A DNA stretch of 64,000 bases from Enterobacter sp. 638. GTDB taxonomy: Bacteria > Pseudomonadota > Gammaproteobacteria > Enterobacterales > Enterobacteriaceae. Shown piece after piece: positions 47,335 to 56,435 of the stretch. The notes beneath the pieces are model-generated. The model was given only the letters and a program-made list of their open reading frames with translations, ran no database searches and had not been told where the DNA came from. The position numbers and the translations under genes are program-made. Each line of letters begins with the position of its first letter. Within the stretch, counting starts at the first letter, position 1. Where the stretch lies: the NCBI RefSeq assembly GCF_000016325.1, contig NC_009436.1:2108001-2172000 (forward strand), in the 5' to 3' direction.

Positions 47335-47862
47335 ATGACTATCACTCAACATCTTGCGACAACCTTAAAGACAGAGCGTCAGGCGCGGGGTTGGAGTTTA
47401 TCAAAACTCGCCGATGAGACAGGCGTATCCAAAGCGATGCTCGGGCAAATCGAGCGTAATGAGTCCAGCCCGACGGTGTCGACGCTGTGGAAAATCGCCA
47501 CGGGCCTGAACGTGCCTTTTTCCGCGTTTATCTCCCCAGAAGAGCAGCCACAGCCGGTGTTTGATCCGCAGCAGCAGGCGATGGTGGTAAAGCCGTTATT
47601 CCCGTGGGACGACACGCTTAAGTTTGACCATTTTTCGATCACGCTTGCGCCGGGTGCCCTTAGTGAGTCAACGCCGCATGAAGCGGGCGTTGTTGAACAT
47701 GTGGTGGTGATAAGCGGCGAGCTGGAGATGTGTATCGAGGGCCACTGGCGCACAATTTTAGCGGATTCGGGCGTGCGTTTTGCGGGTGATAAACCCCACG
47801 CGTACCGCAACAGCAGTAGCCAGACGGTGCATTTTCACTCTTTGATCCACTATCCCCGCTAA
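47335..47862 (+). CDS. sutR: sulfur-use regulator SutR (YdcN)
   Basis: 175 residues. The N-terminal XRE helix-turn-helix (SLSKLADETGVSKAMLGQIERNESSPTVSTLWKIA, residues about 20-60) precedes a C-terminal cupin with HEAGVVEHVVVISGELEM and GDKPHAYRN. It matches E. coli SutR/YdcN, a regulator of sulfur-utilisation genes. The start is the ATG after GGGAGG, giving the E. coli N-terminus. It diverges from ydcO, with a paired operator between. Confidence 0.93.
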   Translation: MTITQHLATTLKTERQARGWSLSKLADETGVSKAMLGQIERNESSPTVSTLWKIATGLNVPFSAFISPEEQPQPVFDPQQQAMVVKPLFPWDDTLKFDHFSITLAPGALSESTPHEAGVVEHVVVISGELEMCIEGHWRTILADSGVRFAGDKPHAYRNSSSQTVHFHSLIHYPR

Positions 47863-47942
47863 CCCTACGCAAAACTGTTTCGCTGTCGCATACTTCTGAC
47901 TACAATAGCCGCCATTTTGACCATAACGGATAACGACGAAGT

Positions 47943-49907
47943 ATGCGCCTGCAATCCCATCATCTTGAACTTTTAAGCCCGGCTCGCGACGCCTCCATCG
48001 CCCGTGAAGCGATTCTTCACGGTGCGGACGCGGTCTATATCGGCGGCCCTGGCTTTGGCGCTCGCCATAACGCCAGCAACAGCCTGCAGGATATTGCGGA
48101 GCTGGTGCCGTTTGCCCACCGTTTTGGTGCAAAAGTGTTCGTGACCCTGAACACCATTCTTCATGATGATGAGCTTGAACCCGCCCAACGACTGATTACC
48201 GACCTGTATCAGACTGGAGTCGATGCGCTGATCGTTCAGGACATGGGCGTGCTCGAGCTGGATATTCCGCCGATTGAACTGCATGCCAGTACCCAGTGCG
48301 ATATTCGTACCGTTGAAAAAGCGAAGTTTCTGTCTGACGTAGGCTTTACCCAGATCGTTCTGGCGCGCGAGCTGAATCTGAATCAAATCCGCGACATTCA
48401 CCAGGCCACTGACGCCAACATCGAATTCTTCATTCACGGCGCGCTGTGTGTGGCGTATTCCGGCCAGTGCAATATTTCCCATGCGCAGACCGGGCGCAGC
48501 GCCAACCGTGGCGATTGCTCGCAAGCGTGTCGTTTGCCTTACACGCTGAAAGACGATCAGGGCCGCGTCGTGGCGTTCGAAAAACATCTGCTGTCGATGA
48601 AAGACAATGATCAGACGGCAAACCTGGCGGCGCTCATCGACGCTGGCGTGCGCTCCTTCAAAATTGAAGGGCGCTACAAAGACATGAGCTACGTGAAGAA
48701 CATCACCGCGCATTATCGCCAGATGCTTGACGCCATTATTGAAGATCGTGGCGACCTGGCGCGCTCGTCTGCTGGCCGCACCGAGCATTTCTTCATTCCG
48801 TCGACGGATAAAACGTTCCACCGCGGCAGCACGGATTACTTTGTGAATGCGCGTAAAGACGATATCGGTGCGTTTGATTCGCCGAAATTTATCGGCCTGC
48901 CGGTGGGTGAAGTGTTAAAAGTATCCAAAGATTATCTGGACGTAAAAGTGACCGAAACGCTGGCTAACGGTGACGGGCTGAACGTGATGATCAAACGCGA
49001 AATCGTCGGTTTCCGCGCCAATACCGTCGAGAAAACGGGTGAGAATCAGTATCGCGTCTGGCCGAACGAAATGCCTGCGGATCTGTACAAAGCCCGCCCG
49101 AATGCTGCGCTTAACCGTAACCTCGACCATAACTGGCAGCAGGCGCTGTTGAAAACCTCCAGTGAACGTCGTATTGCGGTGGATATGGAGCTGGGTGGTT
49201 GGGAAGAACAGCTGATCCTGACCATGACCAGTGAAGATGGCGTGAGCGTGACCCATACCCTGGACGGTCAGTTTGAGGTGGCGAATAACGCAGAGAAGGC
49301 GATGAACAGCCTGAAAGACGGCGTGGCGAAGCTGGGACAAACGATCTATTACGCCCGCGACATTACGCTAACGCTGCCGGACGCACTGTTCGTGCCGAAC
49401 AGTCAGCTTAACCAGTTCCGCCGCGAAACCGCAGAAATGCTTGATGAGGCGCGCTTGGCCAATTACCCGCGCGGGAGCCGCAAAGCGGTGTCTGTCCCTG
49501 CGCCGGTTTATCCGGATTCTCATTTGTCATTCCTGGCGAACGTGTACAACCACAAAGCACGCGAGTTTTATCATCGTTACGGCGTGCAATTAATTGATGC
49601 AGCTTATGAGGCGCACGAAGAGAAGGGCGATGTGCCGGTGATGATCACCAAGCACTGTTTGCGCTTCGCCTTTAACCTGTGCCCGAAACAGGCGAAGGGC
49701 AACATCAAAAGCTGGAAGGCCACACCTATGCAGTTGGTGAATGGTGATGAAGTGTTAACGTTGAAATTTGACTGCCGTCCCTGCGAAATGCACGTGATTG
49801 GCAAAATGAAAAATCACATCTTCAAAATGCCACAACCGGGAAGCGTTGTGGCCTCTGTTAGCCCCGAAGATCTGATGAAAACCCTGCCGAAGCGCAAGGG
49901 CGTTTAA
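47943..49907 (+). CDS. rlhA: 23S rRNA C2501 hydroxylation protein RlhA (YdcP), U32 family
   Basis: 654 residues of the U32 peptidase family, one residue from E. coli RlhA. The conserved Cys cluster is present: GALCVAYSGQCNIS, then GDCSQACRLPY, and later a KHCLRFAFNLCPK and CRPCEM pair that could hold an iron-sulfur site. E. coli RlhA is needed for 5-hydroxycytidine at 23S position 2501. The gene has its own promoter downstream of sutR and is monocistronic; the convergent yncJ stop begins at the very next base. Confidence 0.95.
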   Translation: MRLQSHHLELLSPARDASIAREAILHGADAVYIGGPGFGARHNASNSLQDIAELVPFAHRFGAKVFVTLNTILHDDELEPAQRLITDLYQTGVDALIVQDMGVLELDIPPIELHASTQCDIRTVEKAKFLSDVGFTQIVLARELNLNQIRDIHQATDANIEFFIHGALCVAYSGQCNISHAQTGRSANRGDCSQACRLPYTLKDDQGRVVAFEKHLLSMKDNDQTANLAALIDAGVRSFKIEGRYKDMSYVKNITAHYRQMLDAIIEDRGDLARSSAGRTEHFFIPSTDKTFHRGSTDYFVNARKDDIGAFDSPKFIGLPVGEVLKVSKDYLDVKVTETLANGDGLNVMIKREIVGFRANTVEKTGENQYRVWPNEMPADLYKARPNAALNRNLDHNWQQALLKTSSERRIAVDMELGGWEEQLILTMTSEDGVSVTHTLDGQFEVANNAEKAMNSLKDGVAKLGQTIYYARDITLTLPDALFVPNSQLNQFRRETAEMLDEARLANYPRGSRKAVSVPAPVYPDSHLSFLANVYNHKAREFYHRYGVQLIDAAYEAHEEKGDVPVMITKHCLRFAFNLCPKQAKGNIKSWKATPMQLVNGDEVLTLKFDCRPCEMHVIGKMKNHIFKMPQPGSVVASVSPEDLMKTLPKRKGV

Positions 49908-50138
49908 TCACAGAAAGTGGGTATCGGGTTTGCGCGACTTCTGCCAGTTGTGATGTTCGCGCAAGCCATCCGCTGACTCCTCTGCGACACATCTGAGTTC
50001 ATCGCTATCAGCTTCGTGACGGAGCTGATGATCAACGTTCTTTACCCACAAAAATTCATGCCCATTATGTCCTGCCATCAACTGACCTGAAAAAAGCGCA
50101 CAGGTTAGCAGTATGATTGATAATATTTTTTTAACCAT
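49908..50138 (-). CDS. yncJ: YncJ, small periplasmic protein
   Basis: 76 residues. A signal peptide (KILSIILLTCALFSGQLMA) precedes a polar mature part of about 54 residues with GHEFLWVKNVDHQLRHEADS and WQKSRKPD, matching E. coli YncJ almost throughout. The function is unknown. The stop codon begins at the base after the rlhA stop, so the convergent genes abut with no terminator between. I see no clear start alternative. Confidence 0.92.
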   Translation of the reverse strand: MVKKILSIILLTCALFSGQLMAGHNGHEFLWVKNVDHQLRHEADSDELRCVAEESADGLREHHNWQKSRKPDTHFL

Positions 50139-50583
50139 TCTCTCATCACCGCGTTACATTTGCGGCTACTATGCCAATAGTTACTTTAAGTTATTATTCA
50201 GAAGTGAAATGTATCGCAAAGGGTTTGTCAGTATTGACTTACGATCTGATTTTAAATCGGGGAATATACGACGCGTTTAATTTTTCAATGAAAAGAGTGT
50301 TCAGATTAAAACAAAGTTATTTCAATTGATTAATTACAATATAAGGATTGCGATACCTGCCGATATACGCGCGGGATACCTATGGCCTTGAAAGGGCAAC
50401 GAATAACCCTTTCTTTTCTCAGACACTGTTGTTTAGCTTTTGTTGAAGGTATCGGTGTTAGGTTTATTACGATCCGCAACCTGGTATGGAATACCGGGAA
50501 CGTAGAGACCAAAATACAAATCTATCCATGCAAGCATTTACCGCCAGATAATGGCGGTTTTTTTGCCTGAAATTCCTTTTTTG
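50139..50583. other. 445-base gap holding an orphan terminator
   Basis: The gap between yncJ and the FtrA-like gene is AT-rich. A small 62-codon ORF at 50382 has no recognisable ribosome site. The only strong signal is the plus-strand terminator at 50541-50564. A hairpin GGTAT-GGA-ATACC lies at 50483-50495, and a TATAAG that could be a -10 lies at 50340-50345 without a good -35. A small RNA of about 220 bases is possible. Confidence 0.4.
50541..50564 (+). terminator. orphan Rho-independent terminator
   Basis: CCGCCA (50541-50546) pairs with TGGCGG (50552-50557) around GATAA, followed by seven T. No annotated gene on this strand lies in the preceding 600 bases, so it ends an unidentified transcript. 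Confidence 0.85.
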
Positions 50584-51564
50584 CTATTCGCTGACGACGA
50601 GAAACTGCTTGCGGTACTGCGCGGGCGAGAGGGCAAAATTTTGCCGAAAATGGTGTCGCAGAGTGGCGGCGTGACCGAACCCTGTTTGCGCCGCGATACT
50701 GTCGATACTCAGCCGACTCGTTTCAAGATAATCCTTTGCCCGCAGCAGACGTTCGTTGAGCATCCAGCGCGCTGGCGTCGTCCCCGTGGCATCGGCGAAA
50801 CGACGTAAAAAAGTGCGCTGACTCATCCCGACGCGCGCGGCCAATGAACTGACGCTATGACTGATGGTCAGGTGCTGGTGCAGGAAATCAAAAAGCTGTC
50901 CGAGCCGCTCACTTTCCCTTAATTGGGCGACCGGACGACGCATCAGCTGCGTCTGTGCGCCATCGCGATGCGGAGGAATAACCAGGCGGCGAGCCACATG
51001 ATTGGCGGCTTCCATTCCATAATCGCGACGGACCACATGCAAACACAGGTCAATCCCTGCGGCACTGCCCGCAGAGGTCAGAATGTCGCCCTCATCCTGA
51101 TACAGCACATCTTCCACCACGGTAATGTCAGGAAACCGGGTCTTTAGCGTCTCGGTATACCGCCAGTGCGTGGTGGCATTGCGTCCGTTCAGCAATCCCG
51201 ATGCCGCAAGGACAAAAACGCCCGAGCAAATCGACAGGAGCTGACAGCCTCGCGCGTGGGCGTCACGCAGAGCATTGCATAATTCAGCGGGAACGGTTTT
51301 GTCAACGCCACGCCAGCCGGGGATCACCACCAGGTCGGCAGTGTTGAGCAACGACAGATCGCCATCCGCGAGCACCCGAATCCCTCCGGTTGCCCGAAGT
51401 TCGCCTTTATCTACCGCCGCGACGGCAAAACGATACCAGTCATCGCCCATTTCAGGGCGCGGCAGGCCGAAGATTTCCACCGCCACCCCAAATTCGAAAG
51501 TACAGAGCCCGTCATAGGCCAGTACCACCACGCGTGGTGATGGGGGCTGTCGTAACTTTGTCAT
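50584..51564 (-). CDS. FtrA-like AraC-family regulator (GATase1/DJ-1 domain)
   Basis: About 326 residues from MTKLRQPPS. The first 180 residues form a DJ-1/PfpI-like domain with the nucleophile-elbow Cys in LLSICSGVFVLAASG, as in GlxA/FtrA-type regulators. The C-terminal AraC pair of helix-turn-helix motifs follows (SSLAARVGMSQRTFLRRFADATGTTPARWML and SIDSIAAQTGFGHAATLRHHF). Two upstream in-frame ATGs exist, all with weak ribosome sites, so the start is uncertain by up to 11 codons. It diverges from a rhodanese gene, the usual partner of FtrA-type regulators. Confidence 0.85.
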   Translation of the reverse strand: MTKLRQPPSPRVVVLAYDGLCTFEFGVAVEIFGLPRPEMGDDWYRFAVAAVDKGELRATGGIRVLADGDLSLLNTADLVVIPGWRGVDKTVPAELCNALRDAHARGCQLLSICSGVFVLAASGLLNGRNATTHWRYTETLKTRFPDITVVEDVLYQDEGDILTSAGSAAGIDLCLHVVRRDYGMEAANHVARRLVIPPHRDGAQTQLMRRPVAQLRESERLGQLFDFLHQHLTISHSVSSLAARVGMSQRTFLRRFADATGTTPARWMLNERLLRAKDYLETSRLSIDSIAAQTGFGHAATLRHHFRQNFALSPAQYRKQFLVVSE

Positions 51565-51658
51565 CTTCTTGTTGTTTTCTGGCATGACCGCTGGCATTCA
51601 CTGGCTGAATTTCTGGATAAAGTACTGTTAACACAAACGCCCAACAGGAGAAAGCGCC

Positions 51659-52072
51659 ATGAGTTACGTCACTGAATTTCCCGCTGCAGACCCGCAGGAG
51701 TCTGTCGCCCATTTTCTGCGCCGCCTGAGCGTCGAAACCGACTGTGCCGATGTACACCACGCCATAACGCAGCAGGAGCAGGACTTTGTGTTACTGCACG
51801 TGGTGGGGCAGCCGGAGCAGTTTGCGCGTCGCCATTTGCCGGGGGCAATTCATCTGCCGTGGTCCGCCATCAATGCCGAAACCATGGCGCAATGGCCAGA
51901 GAGTACGCTGTTCGTGGTCTACTGCGCAGGGCCGCATTGCAACGGAGCGGACAGAGCTGCGCTAAAACTGTCCCGACTCGGTCTGCCGGTCAAAATCATG
52001 ATTGGCGGTATCACGGGGTGGGAAGATGAACATTTTGCGTTTGCCTCTGACGAACGCTCTCAAGATGAATAA
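51659..52072 (+). CDS. rhodanese-like protein
   Basis: 137 residues with a single rhodanese domain: GQPEQFARRHLPGAIHLPWSAIN in the first half and an active-site loop, VVYCAGPHCNGADRAA, with the catalytic Cys in YCAG. GITGWEDE closes the fold. The family moves sulfane sulfur between donors and thiols. A CAGGAGAAAGCGCC leader gives a good ribosome site. It diverges from the FtrA-like gene, which may control it. A MetE-C-like gene follows after about 145 bases. Confidence 0.9.
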   Translation: MSYVTEFPAADPQESVAHFLRRLSVETDCADVHHAITQQEQDFVLLHVVGQPEQFARRHLPGAIHLPWSAINAETMAQWPESTLFVVYCAGPHCNGADRAALKLSRLGLPVKIMIGGITGWEDEHFAFASDERSQDE

Positions 52073-52216
52073 AATTCATCTGCCATGAATTTTTCTCGGT
52101 TGCCGTCGCGGCAGTGATATGACATCTTTTGGACATATAGCCATCCAGAAGTCTAAATATTCGATTGATGAATTATCACTGTCTGCAATCAATTGCGGGC
52201 AGCTAAGGAGAAAACC

Positions 52217-53320
52217 ATGCAACGACAACACGCCCCTTACCGCGCCGATGTAGTAGGCAGCTTTTTACGTCCTGATGCGATCAAGCAGGCGCGACTCAAA
52301 TTCGCCAGCGGCGAAATCGACGCCGGAACGCTGCGTAATATCGAGAATGACGCGATTCGTCACGTGGTTGAGCAACAGTGCGCCTGCGGCCTGCATGTGG
52401 TGACTGACGGCGAATTTCGCCGTGCGTGGTGGCATTTCGACTTCTTCGATGGTTTGCAGGGCGTTGAGCGCTACGATTCCAGTCAGGGCATTCAATTTAA
52501 CGGCGTACAGACCAAAGCGCACGGCGTGCGCGTCACCGGTAAATTAGGCTTTGGCGACCATCCAATGCTTGAGGATTTCCGCTATCTGAAAAGTATCAGC
52601 GGTAACGCCCAGCCGAAAATGACCATTCCCAGCCCGAGCGTGCTGCATTTCCGCGGTGGCCGTAAAGATATCGATGCGACCGTTTATCCGGATCTGGAGG
52701 TCTATTTTGATGACCTGGCAACCACCTGGCGCGACGCGATTCATGCGTTCTACGAGGCCGGTTGCCGCTATTTGCAGTTGGATGACACCGTCTGGGCGTA
52801 CCTGTGTTCCGACGATCAGCGTCGCCAGATTCGCGAGCGCGGTGATGATGCAGACCAACTGGCGCTGACCTATGCCCGCGTATTGAACAAAGCCCTGGAA
52901 GGCAAACCAGACGATCTGACCATCGGGTTGCATGTCTGTCGCGGCAATTTCCGCTCGACCTGGATTTCTGAAGGCGGATACGAACCCGTGGCTGAAATTC
53001 TCTTCGGGACGGTGAATGTCGATGCCTTTTTCCTTGAATACGACAACGATCGCAGTGGTGATTTTGCGCCATTACGGTTTGTCCGTCCGGGGAAACAGCA
53101 GGTCGTTCTGGGGCTGATCACCACCAAAAATGGCGAGCTGGAAAATCCGCAGGGCGTTAAAGCGCGTCTGGAAGAGGCCGCGCAGTATGTGGCAAAAGAC
53201 CAGATTTGCCTGAGTCCTCAGTGCGGCTTTGCCTCCACGGAAGAGGGCAACAGCCTGAGCGAAACCCAACAGTGGGATAAAGTCCGTCTGGTGACGCAAA
53301 TCGCCGCCGACGTCTGGTAA
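52217..53320 (+). CDS. MetE C-terminal-like methyltransferase (YxjG/YxjH type)
   Basis: 367 residues from the ATG after TAAGGAG. It has the cobalamin-independent methionine synthase catalytic barrel, without the MetE N-terminal half. The putative zinc ligands are GLHVCRGN (His and Cys) and SPQCGF (Cys), and the early part has RADVVGSFLRP. Bacillus homologues YxjG/YxjH use such a domain to make methionine from homocysteine, but the methyl donor for this type is not certain. It follows the rhodanese gene, which could share a sulfur theme. No terminator is clear before the urt regulatory region. Confidence 0.88.
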   Translation: MQRQHAPYRADVVGSFLRPDAIKQARLKFASGEIDAGTLRNIENDAIRHVVEQQCACGLHVVTDGEFRRAWWHFDFFDGLQGVERYDSSQGIQFNGVQTKAHGVRVTGKLGFGDHPMLEDFRYLKSISGNAQPKMTIPSPSVLHFRGGRKDIDATVYPDLEVYFDDLATTWRDAIHAFYEAGCRYLQLDDTVWAYLCSDDQRRQIRERGDDADQLALTYARVLNKALEGKPDDLTIGLHVCRGNFRSTWISEGGYEPVAEILFGTVNVDAFFLEYDNDRSGDFAPLRFVRPGKQQVVLGLITTKNGELENPQGVKARLEEAAQYVAKDQICLSPQCGFASTEEGNSLSETQQWDKVRLVTQIAADVW

Positions 53321-53337
53321 TCCTTCCCGCACAGCGT

Positions 53338-53354
53338 TGCACTTTTATAATGCA
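53338..53354 (+). promoter_or_regulatory. candidate NtrC enhancer site
   Basis: TGCACTTTTATAATGCA (17 bases) has the TGCAC...TGCA arms of the NtrC consensus with correct length. It is centred about 140 bases upstream of the expected start point of the sigma-54 promoter at 53463. Confidence 0.6.
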
Positions 53355-53462
53355 GCGCTGTGCCATTCTGAGTCGTTCCGCTCCTGTTATTCCCGCCTTA
53401 CATTCCTGTCTGCTGCTCTCCGTTTGCCGATAACACGCTAAAAAAGCGATTGTTTTCTGTTC

Positions 53463-53478
53463 TGGCACTCTTTTTGCT
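53463..53478 (+). promoter_or_regulatory. sigma-54 (RpoN) promoter of urtABCDE
   Basis: TGGCACTCTTTTTGCT matches TGGCAC-N5-TTGC. The invariant GG and GC are 12 bases apart (64/65 and 76/77 of the line at 53401-53480), as needed at -24/-12. It lies 90 bases before the urtA ATG. Confidence 0.85.
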
Positions 53479-53567
53479 CTGCCTAATCCTGTCAAAGACG
53501 TTTTGCTTTTTCTGCGTCCACGCCGTAACGGACGTATTCGCACAGCTTTCTTTTCAGGAGTGAAAAT

Positions 53568-54839
53568 ATGCATCGTCGTACCTTGTTAAAAGCTTTTGCG
53601 CTGTCGGCTTCCGTGGCGGCTATGGGAATGAGTTTTGGTGTGCAAGCTGCTGACACCATCAAAATTGGGATCATGCATTCGCTCTCGGGCACGATGGCGA
53701 TCTCTGAAACGCCCCTTAAAGACGTCGCGCTGATGACGATCGATGAAATCAACGCCAAAGGCGGCGTGCTGGGCAAAAAACTGGAGCCGGTGGTGGTTGA
53801 CCCCGCATCAAACTGGCCGCTGTTTGCTGAAAAAGCCCGTCAGTTACTCAGCCAGGACAAAGTGGCGGCGGTCTTTGGCTGCTGGACGTCGGTTTCCAGA
53901 AAATCGGTGTTGCCAGTCTTTGAAGAGGTGAACGGGCTGCTGTTCTACCCGGTGCAGTATGAGGGCGAAGAGATGTCACCAAACGTCTTCTACACTGGCG
54001 CCGCGCCAAATCAGCAGGCCATCCCGGCGGTGGAATATCTGATGGGTGAAGACGGCGGGAGTGCTAAACGCTTCTTCCTCTTGGGCACTGACTACGTTTA
54101 TCCGCGTACCACCAACAAAATTCTGCGTGCGTTCCTGCATTCGAAAGGCGTGCAGGACAAAGACATCGAAGAGGTTTACACCCCGTTTGGTCACAGCGAT
54201 TACCAGACTATTGTCGCCAATATCAAGAAATTCTCCGCGGGCGGAAAAACGGCGGTGGTGTCGACCATCAACGGCGACTCCAACGTTCCCTTCTACAAAG
54301 AACTGGCAAACCAGGGCGTAAAAGCAACCGACGTGCCGGTGGTGGCGTTCTCGGTGGGTGAAGAGGAGCTTCGCGGCATCGACACTAAACCGCTGGTGGG
54401 TAACCTTGCGGCGTGGAACTACTTTGAGTCAGTTGATAACCCAACCAACCAGGCGTTTGTCGCGGCCTATAAAGCCTATGCCAAAGCGCATAACTTGCCG
54501 AACGCCGACACCGTCGTAACGAATGATCCGATGGAAGCGACCTACGTGGGGATCCATATGTGGGCGCAGGCGGTTGAGAAAGCCGGCACCACGGATGTGG
54601 ATAAAGTGCGTGCCGCCATGGCCGGTCAATCCTTTAAAGCGCCGTCAGGCTTTACGCTGACCATGGATGCAACTAATCACCATCTGCATAAGCCGGTGAT
54701 GATTGGCGAAACCGAGGGTAACGGCCAGTTCAACGTTGTCTGGCAGACCGACGCGCCGGTTCGTGCTCAGCCGTGGAGCCCGTACATTCCCGGTAACGAT
54801 AAAAAGCCAGAACAACCGATGAAAACCGCCAGCAACTAA
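53568..54839 (+). CDS. urtA: urea ABC transporter, substrate-binding protein UrtA
   Basis: 423 residues. The N-terminal signal begins HRRTLLKAFALSASVAAMG and ends VQAAD; the RR pair before a hydrophobic stretch could make it a Tat signal. The mature protein is a type 1 periplasmic binding fold with IKIGIMHSLSGTMAISETPLKD and VAAVFGCWTSVSRKSVLPVFEE, typical of UrtA. It is first in the urtABCDE operon, with AGGAG before the ATG. The promoter is sigma-54 type, so expression should rise under nitrogen limitation. No urease genes are in the window. Confidence 0.95.
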   Translation: MHRRTLLKAFALSASVAAMGMSFGVQAADTIKIGIMHSLSGTMAISETPLKDVALMTIDEINAKGGVLGKKLEPVVVDPASNWPLFAEKARQLLSQDKVAAVFGCWTSVSRKSVLPVFEEVNGLLFYPVQYEGEEMSPNVFYTGAAPNQQAIPAVEYLMGEDGGSAKRFFLLGTDYVYPRTTNKILRAFLHSKGVQDKDIEEVYTPFGHSDYQTIVANIKKFSAGGKTAVVSTINGDSNVPFYKELANQGVKATDVPVVAFSVGEEELRGIDTKPLVGNLAAWNYFESVDNPTNQAFVAAYKAYAKAHNLPNADTVVTNDPMEATYVGIHMWAQAVEKAGTTDVDKVRAAMAGQSFKAPSGFTLTMDATNHHLHKPVMIGETEGNGQFNVVWQTDAPVRAQPWSPYIPGNDKKPEQPMKTASN

Positions 54840-54860
54840 CACCGGTCACGGAGAGAAGCC

Positions 54861-56435
54861 ATGAACGTCATGCGTATGTTCGTCGCAATAGTATGGCTTG
54901 CCGGTCTGCTGCCAGGGATGGCGCAGGCGTCGGATGCGGACGCTTTTGTCGCCGCGAGCCGCAGTCAGCAAACCACGTTACTTGAGCAATGGGCCGTCAG
55001 CCCGGATCCGTCGCGCCTGCCGCTGTTGCAGGCGCTGCAAAAAGAAAATCTCTTTGTCGATGCGCAAAAGCACGCGTTTACCCGGGTGAAGGGAGAAATG
55101 ACGGCTCTTGGGGAAAACGCCCAGGCAGCGGGCGAACCCAAGGCGGTTCGTCTCACCAACCGCCTGCGCAATCTCTCTTCCACCGCACTGGCCACGCACC
55201 AGTTAGTGAGTGACAACGTCACGGAAAGGTTGGGCGCAGCGATACAGTTACAGCGCGATGCCACGCCGACGATGCTGAATTTATTGCAGCAGCGTTTGCA
55301 GGCGGAAAAAGACGACAAGGTGCGTGCGGCGCTGGAAGCGGCGCTGGCCAATCTGCTGCTCGCCAGCCCGCAGGCTGAGGTGCGTTTGCAGGCGGTTGCG
55401 CTGCTGGGGCACTCGTCCGATCCCGAAACGCAGGCGCGTTTGACGCCCTTTACGCAAACCCAAACGGAACCGGATGCCCGCGTGCGCGACGCAGCGGCTG
55501 ACAGCTTGCGCCAGATTCAGCACCGCTTACTCATCGGTGACCTGTTGGGGCAGGCCTTTATGGGGCTGTCGCTTGGATCGGTGCTTCTCCTGGCGGCGCT
55601 TGGACTGGCGATCACCTACGGGTTGCTGGGCGTCATCAATATGGCGCACGGTGAGATGCTGATGCTCGGCGCGTACTGTACCTGGATGGTTCAGCAGGCG
55701 ATGGCGCAATTTGCCCCGCAGTGGCTGGCGCTGTATCCGATTGTGGCGCTGCCGGTGGCATTTTTAGTGACTGCGGGCGTTGGCATGGCGCTGGAGCGCA
55801 GCGTGATCCGCCACCTGTACGGTCGTCCGCTGGAGACGCTGCTTGCTACCTGGGGGATCAGCCTGATGATCATCCAACTGGTGCGTATGACCTTTGGCGC
55901 ACAAAACCTGGAAGTGGCGAATCCGGCCTGGCTGTCTGGGGGCGTGCAGGTTTTTGCCAACCTGATCCTGCCGTGGAACCGCATTGCGGTGCTGGTATTT
56001 GTGCTGCTGGTGCTGTTCTTTACCTGGCTGATTCTGAATAAAACCCGACTGGGGCTGAATGTGCGTGCGGTGACGCAGAACCGCAATATGGCGGCCTGCT
56101 GCGGCGTGCCGACAGGGCGAGTGGATATGCTGGCGTTTGGCCTGGGATCGGGCATTGCCGGTTTGGGCGGCGTGGCACTCTCGCAGCTGGGTAACGTCGG
56201 GCCGGAACTGGGACAAGGCTATATTATTGACTCCTTCCTGGTGGTGGTGCTGGGCGGCGTCGGGCAACTGGCGGGCAGCGTGGCCGCGGCATTTGGTCTG
56301 GGCATTTTCAACAAGATTCTTGAACCGCAAATGGGCGCGGTACTGGGAAAAATCGTGATTCTGGTGGCGATCATTCTGTTCATTCAGAAGCGTCCTCAGG
56401 GATTATTTGCGCTTAAAGGGAGGGTGACAGACTGA
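54861..56435 (+). CDS. urtB: urea ABC transporter permease UrtB
   Basis: 524 residues. A signal peptide (MNVMRMFVAIVWLAGLLPGMAQA) is followed by a periplasmic helical domain of about 200 residues typical of UrtB, then a LivH-type permease with about eight membrane helices (SLGSVLLLAALGLAITYGLLGVINMAHGEMLMLGAY). The N-terminal addition is characteristic of urea-type transporters. Its last base overlaps the urtC start (TGATG), giving coupled translation. Confidence 0.95.
   Translation: MNVMRMFVAIVWLAGLLPGMAQASDADAFVAASRSQQTTLLEQWAVSPDPSRLPLLQALQKENLFVDAQKHAFTRVKGEMTALGENAQAAGEPKAVRLTNRLRNLSSTALATHQLVSDNVTERLGAAIQLQRDATPTMLNLLQQRLQAEKDDKVRAALEAALANLLLASPQAEVRLQAVALLGHSSDPETQARLTPFTQTQTEPDARVRDAAADSLRQIQHRLLIGDLLGQAFMGLSLGSVLLLAALGLAITYGLLGVINMAHGEMLMLGAYCTWMVQQAMAQFAPQWLALYPIVALPVAFLVTAGVGMALERSVIRHLYGRPLETLLATWGISLMIIQLVRMTFGAQNLEVANPAWLSGGVQVFANLILPWNRIAVLVFVLLVLFFTWLILNKTRLGLNVRAVTQNRNMAACCGVPTGRVDMLAFGLGSGIAGLGGVALSQLGNVGPELGQGYIIDSFLVVVLGGVGQLAGSVAAAFGLGIFNKILEPQMGAVLGKIVILVAIILFIQKRPQGLFALKGRVTD

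Noticed and set aside
50382..50570. 62-codon plus-strand ORF before the orphan terminator
   Set aside because: No ribosome site, no signal or motif, and its end runs through the terminator hairpin; not supported as protein coding.
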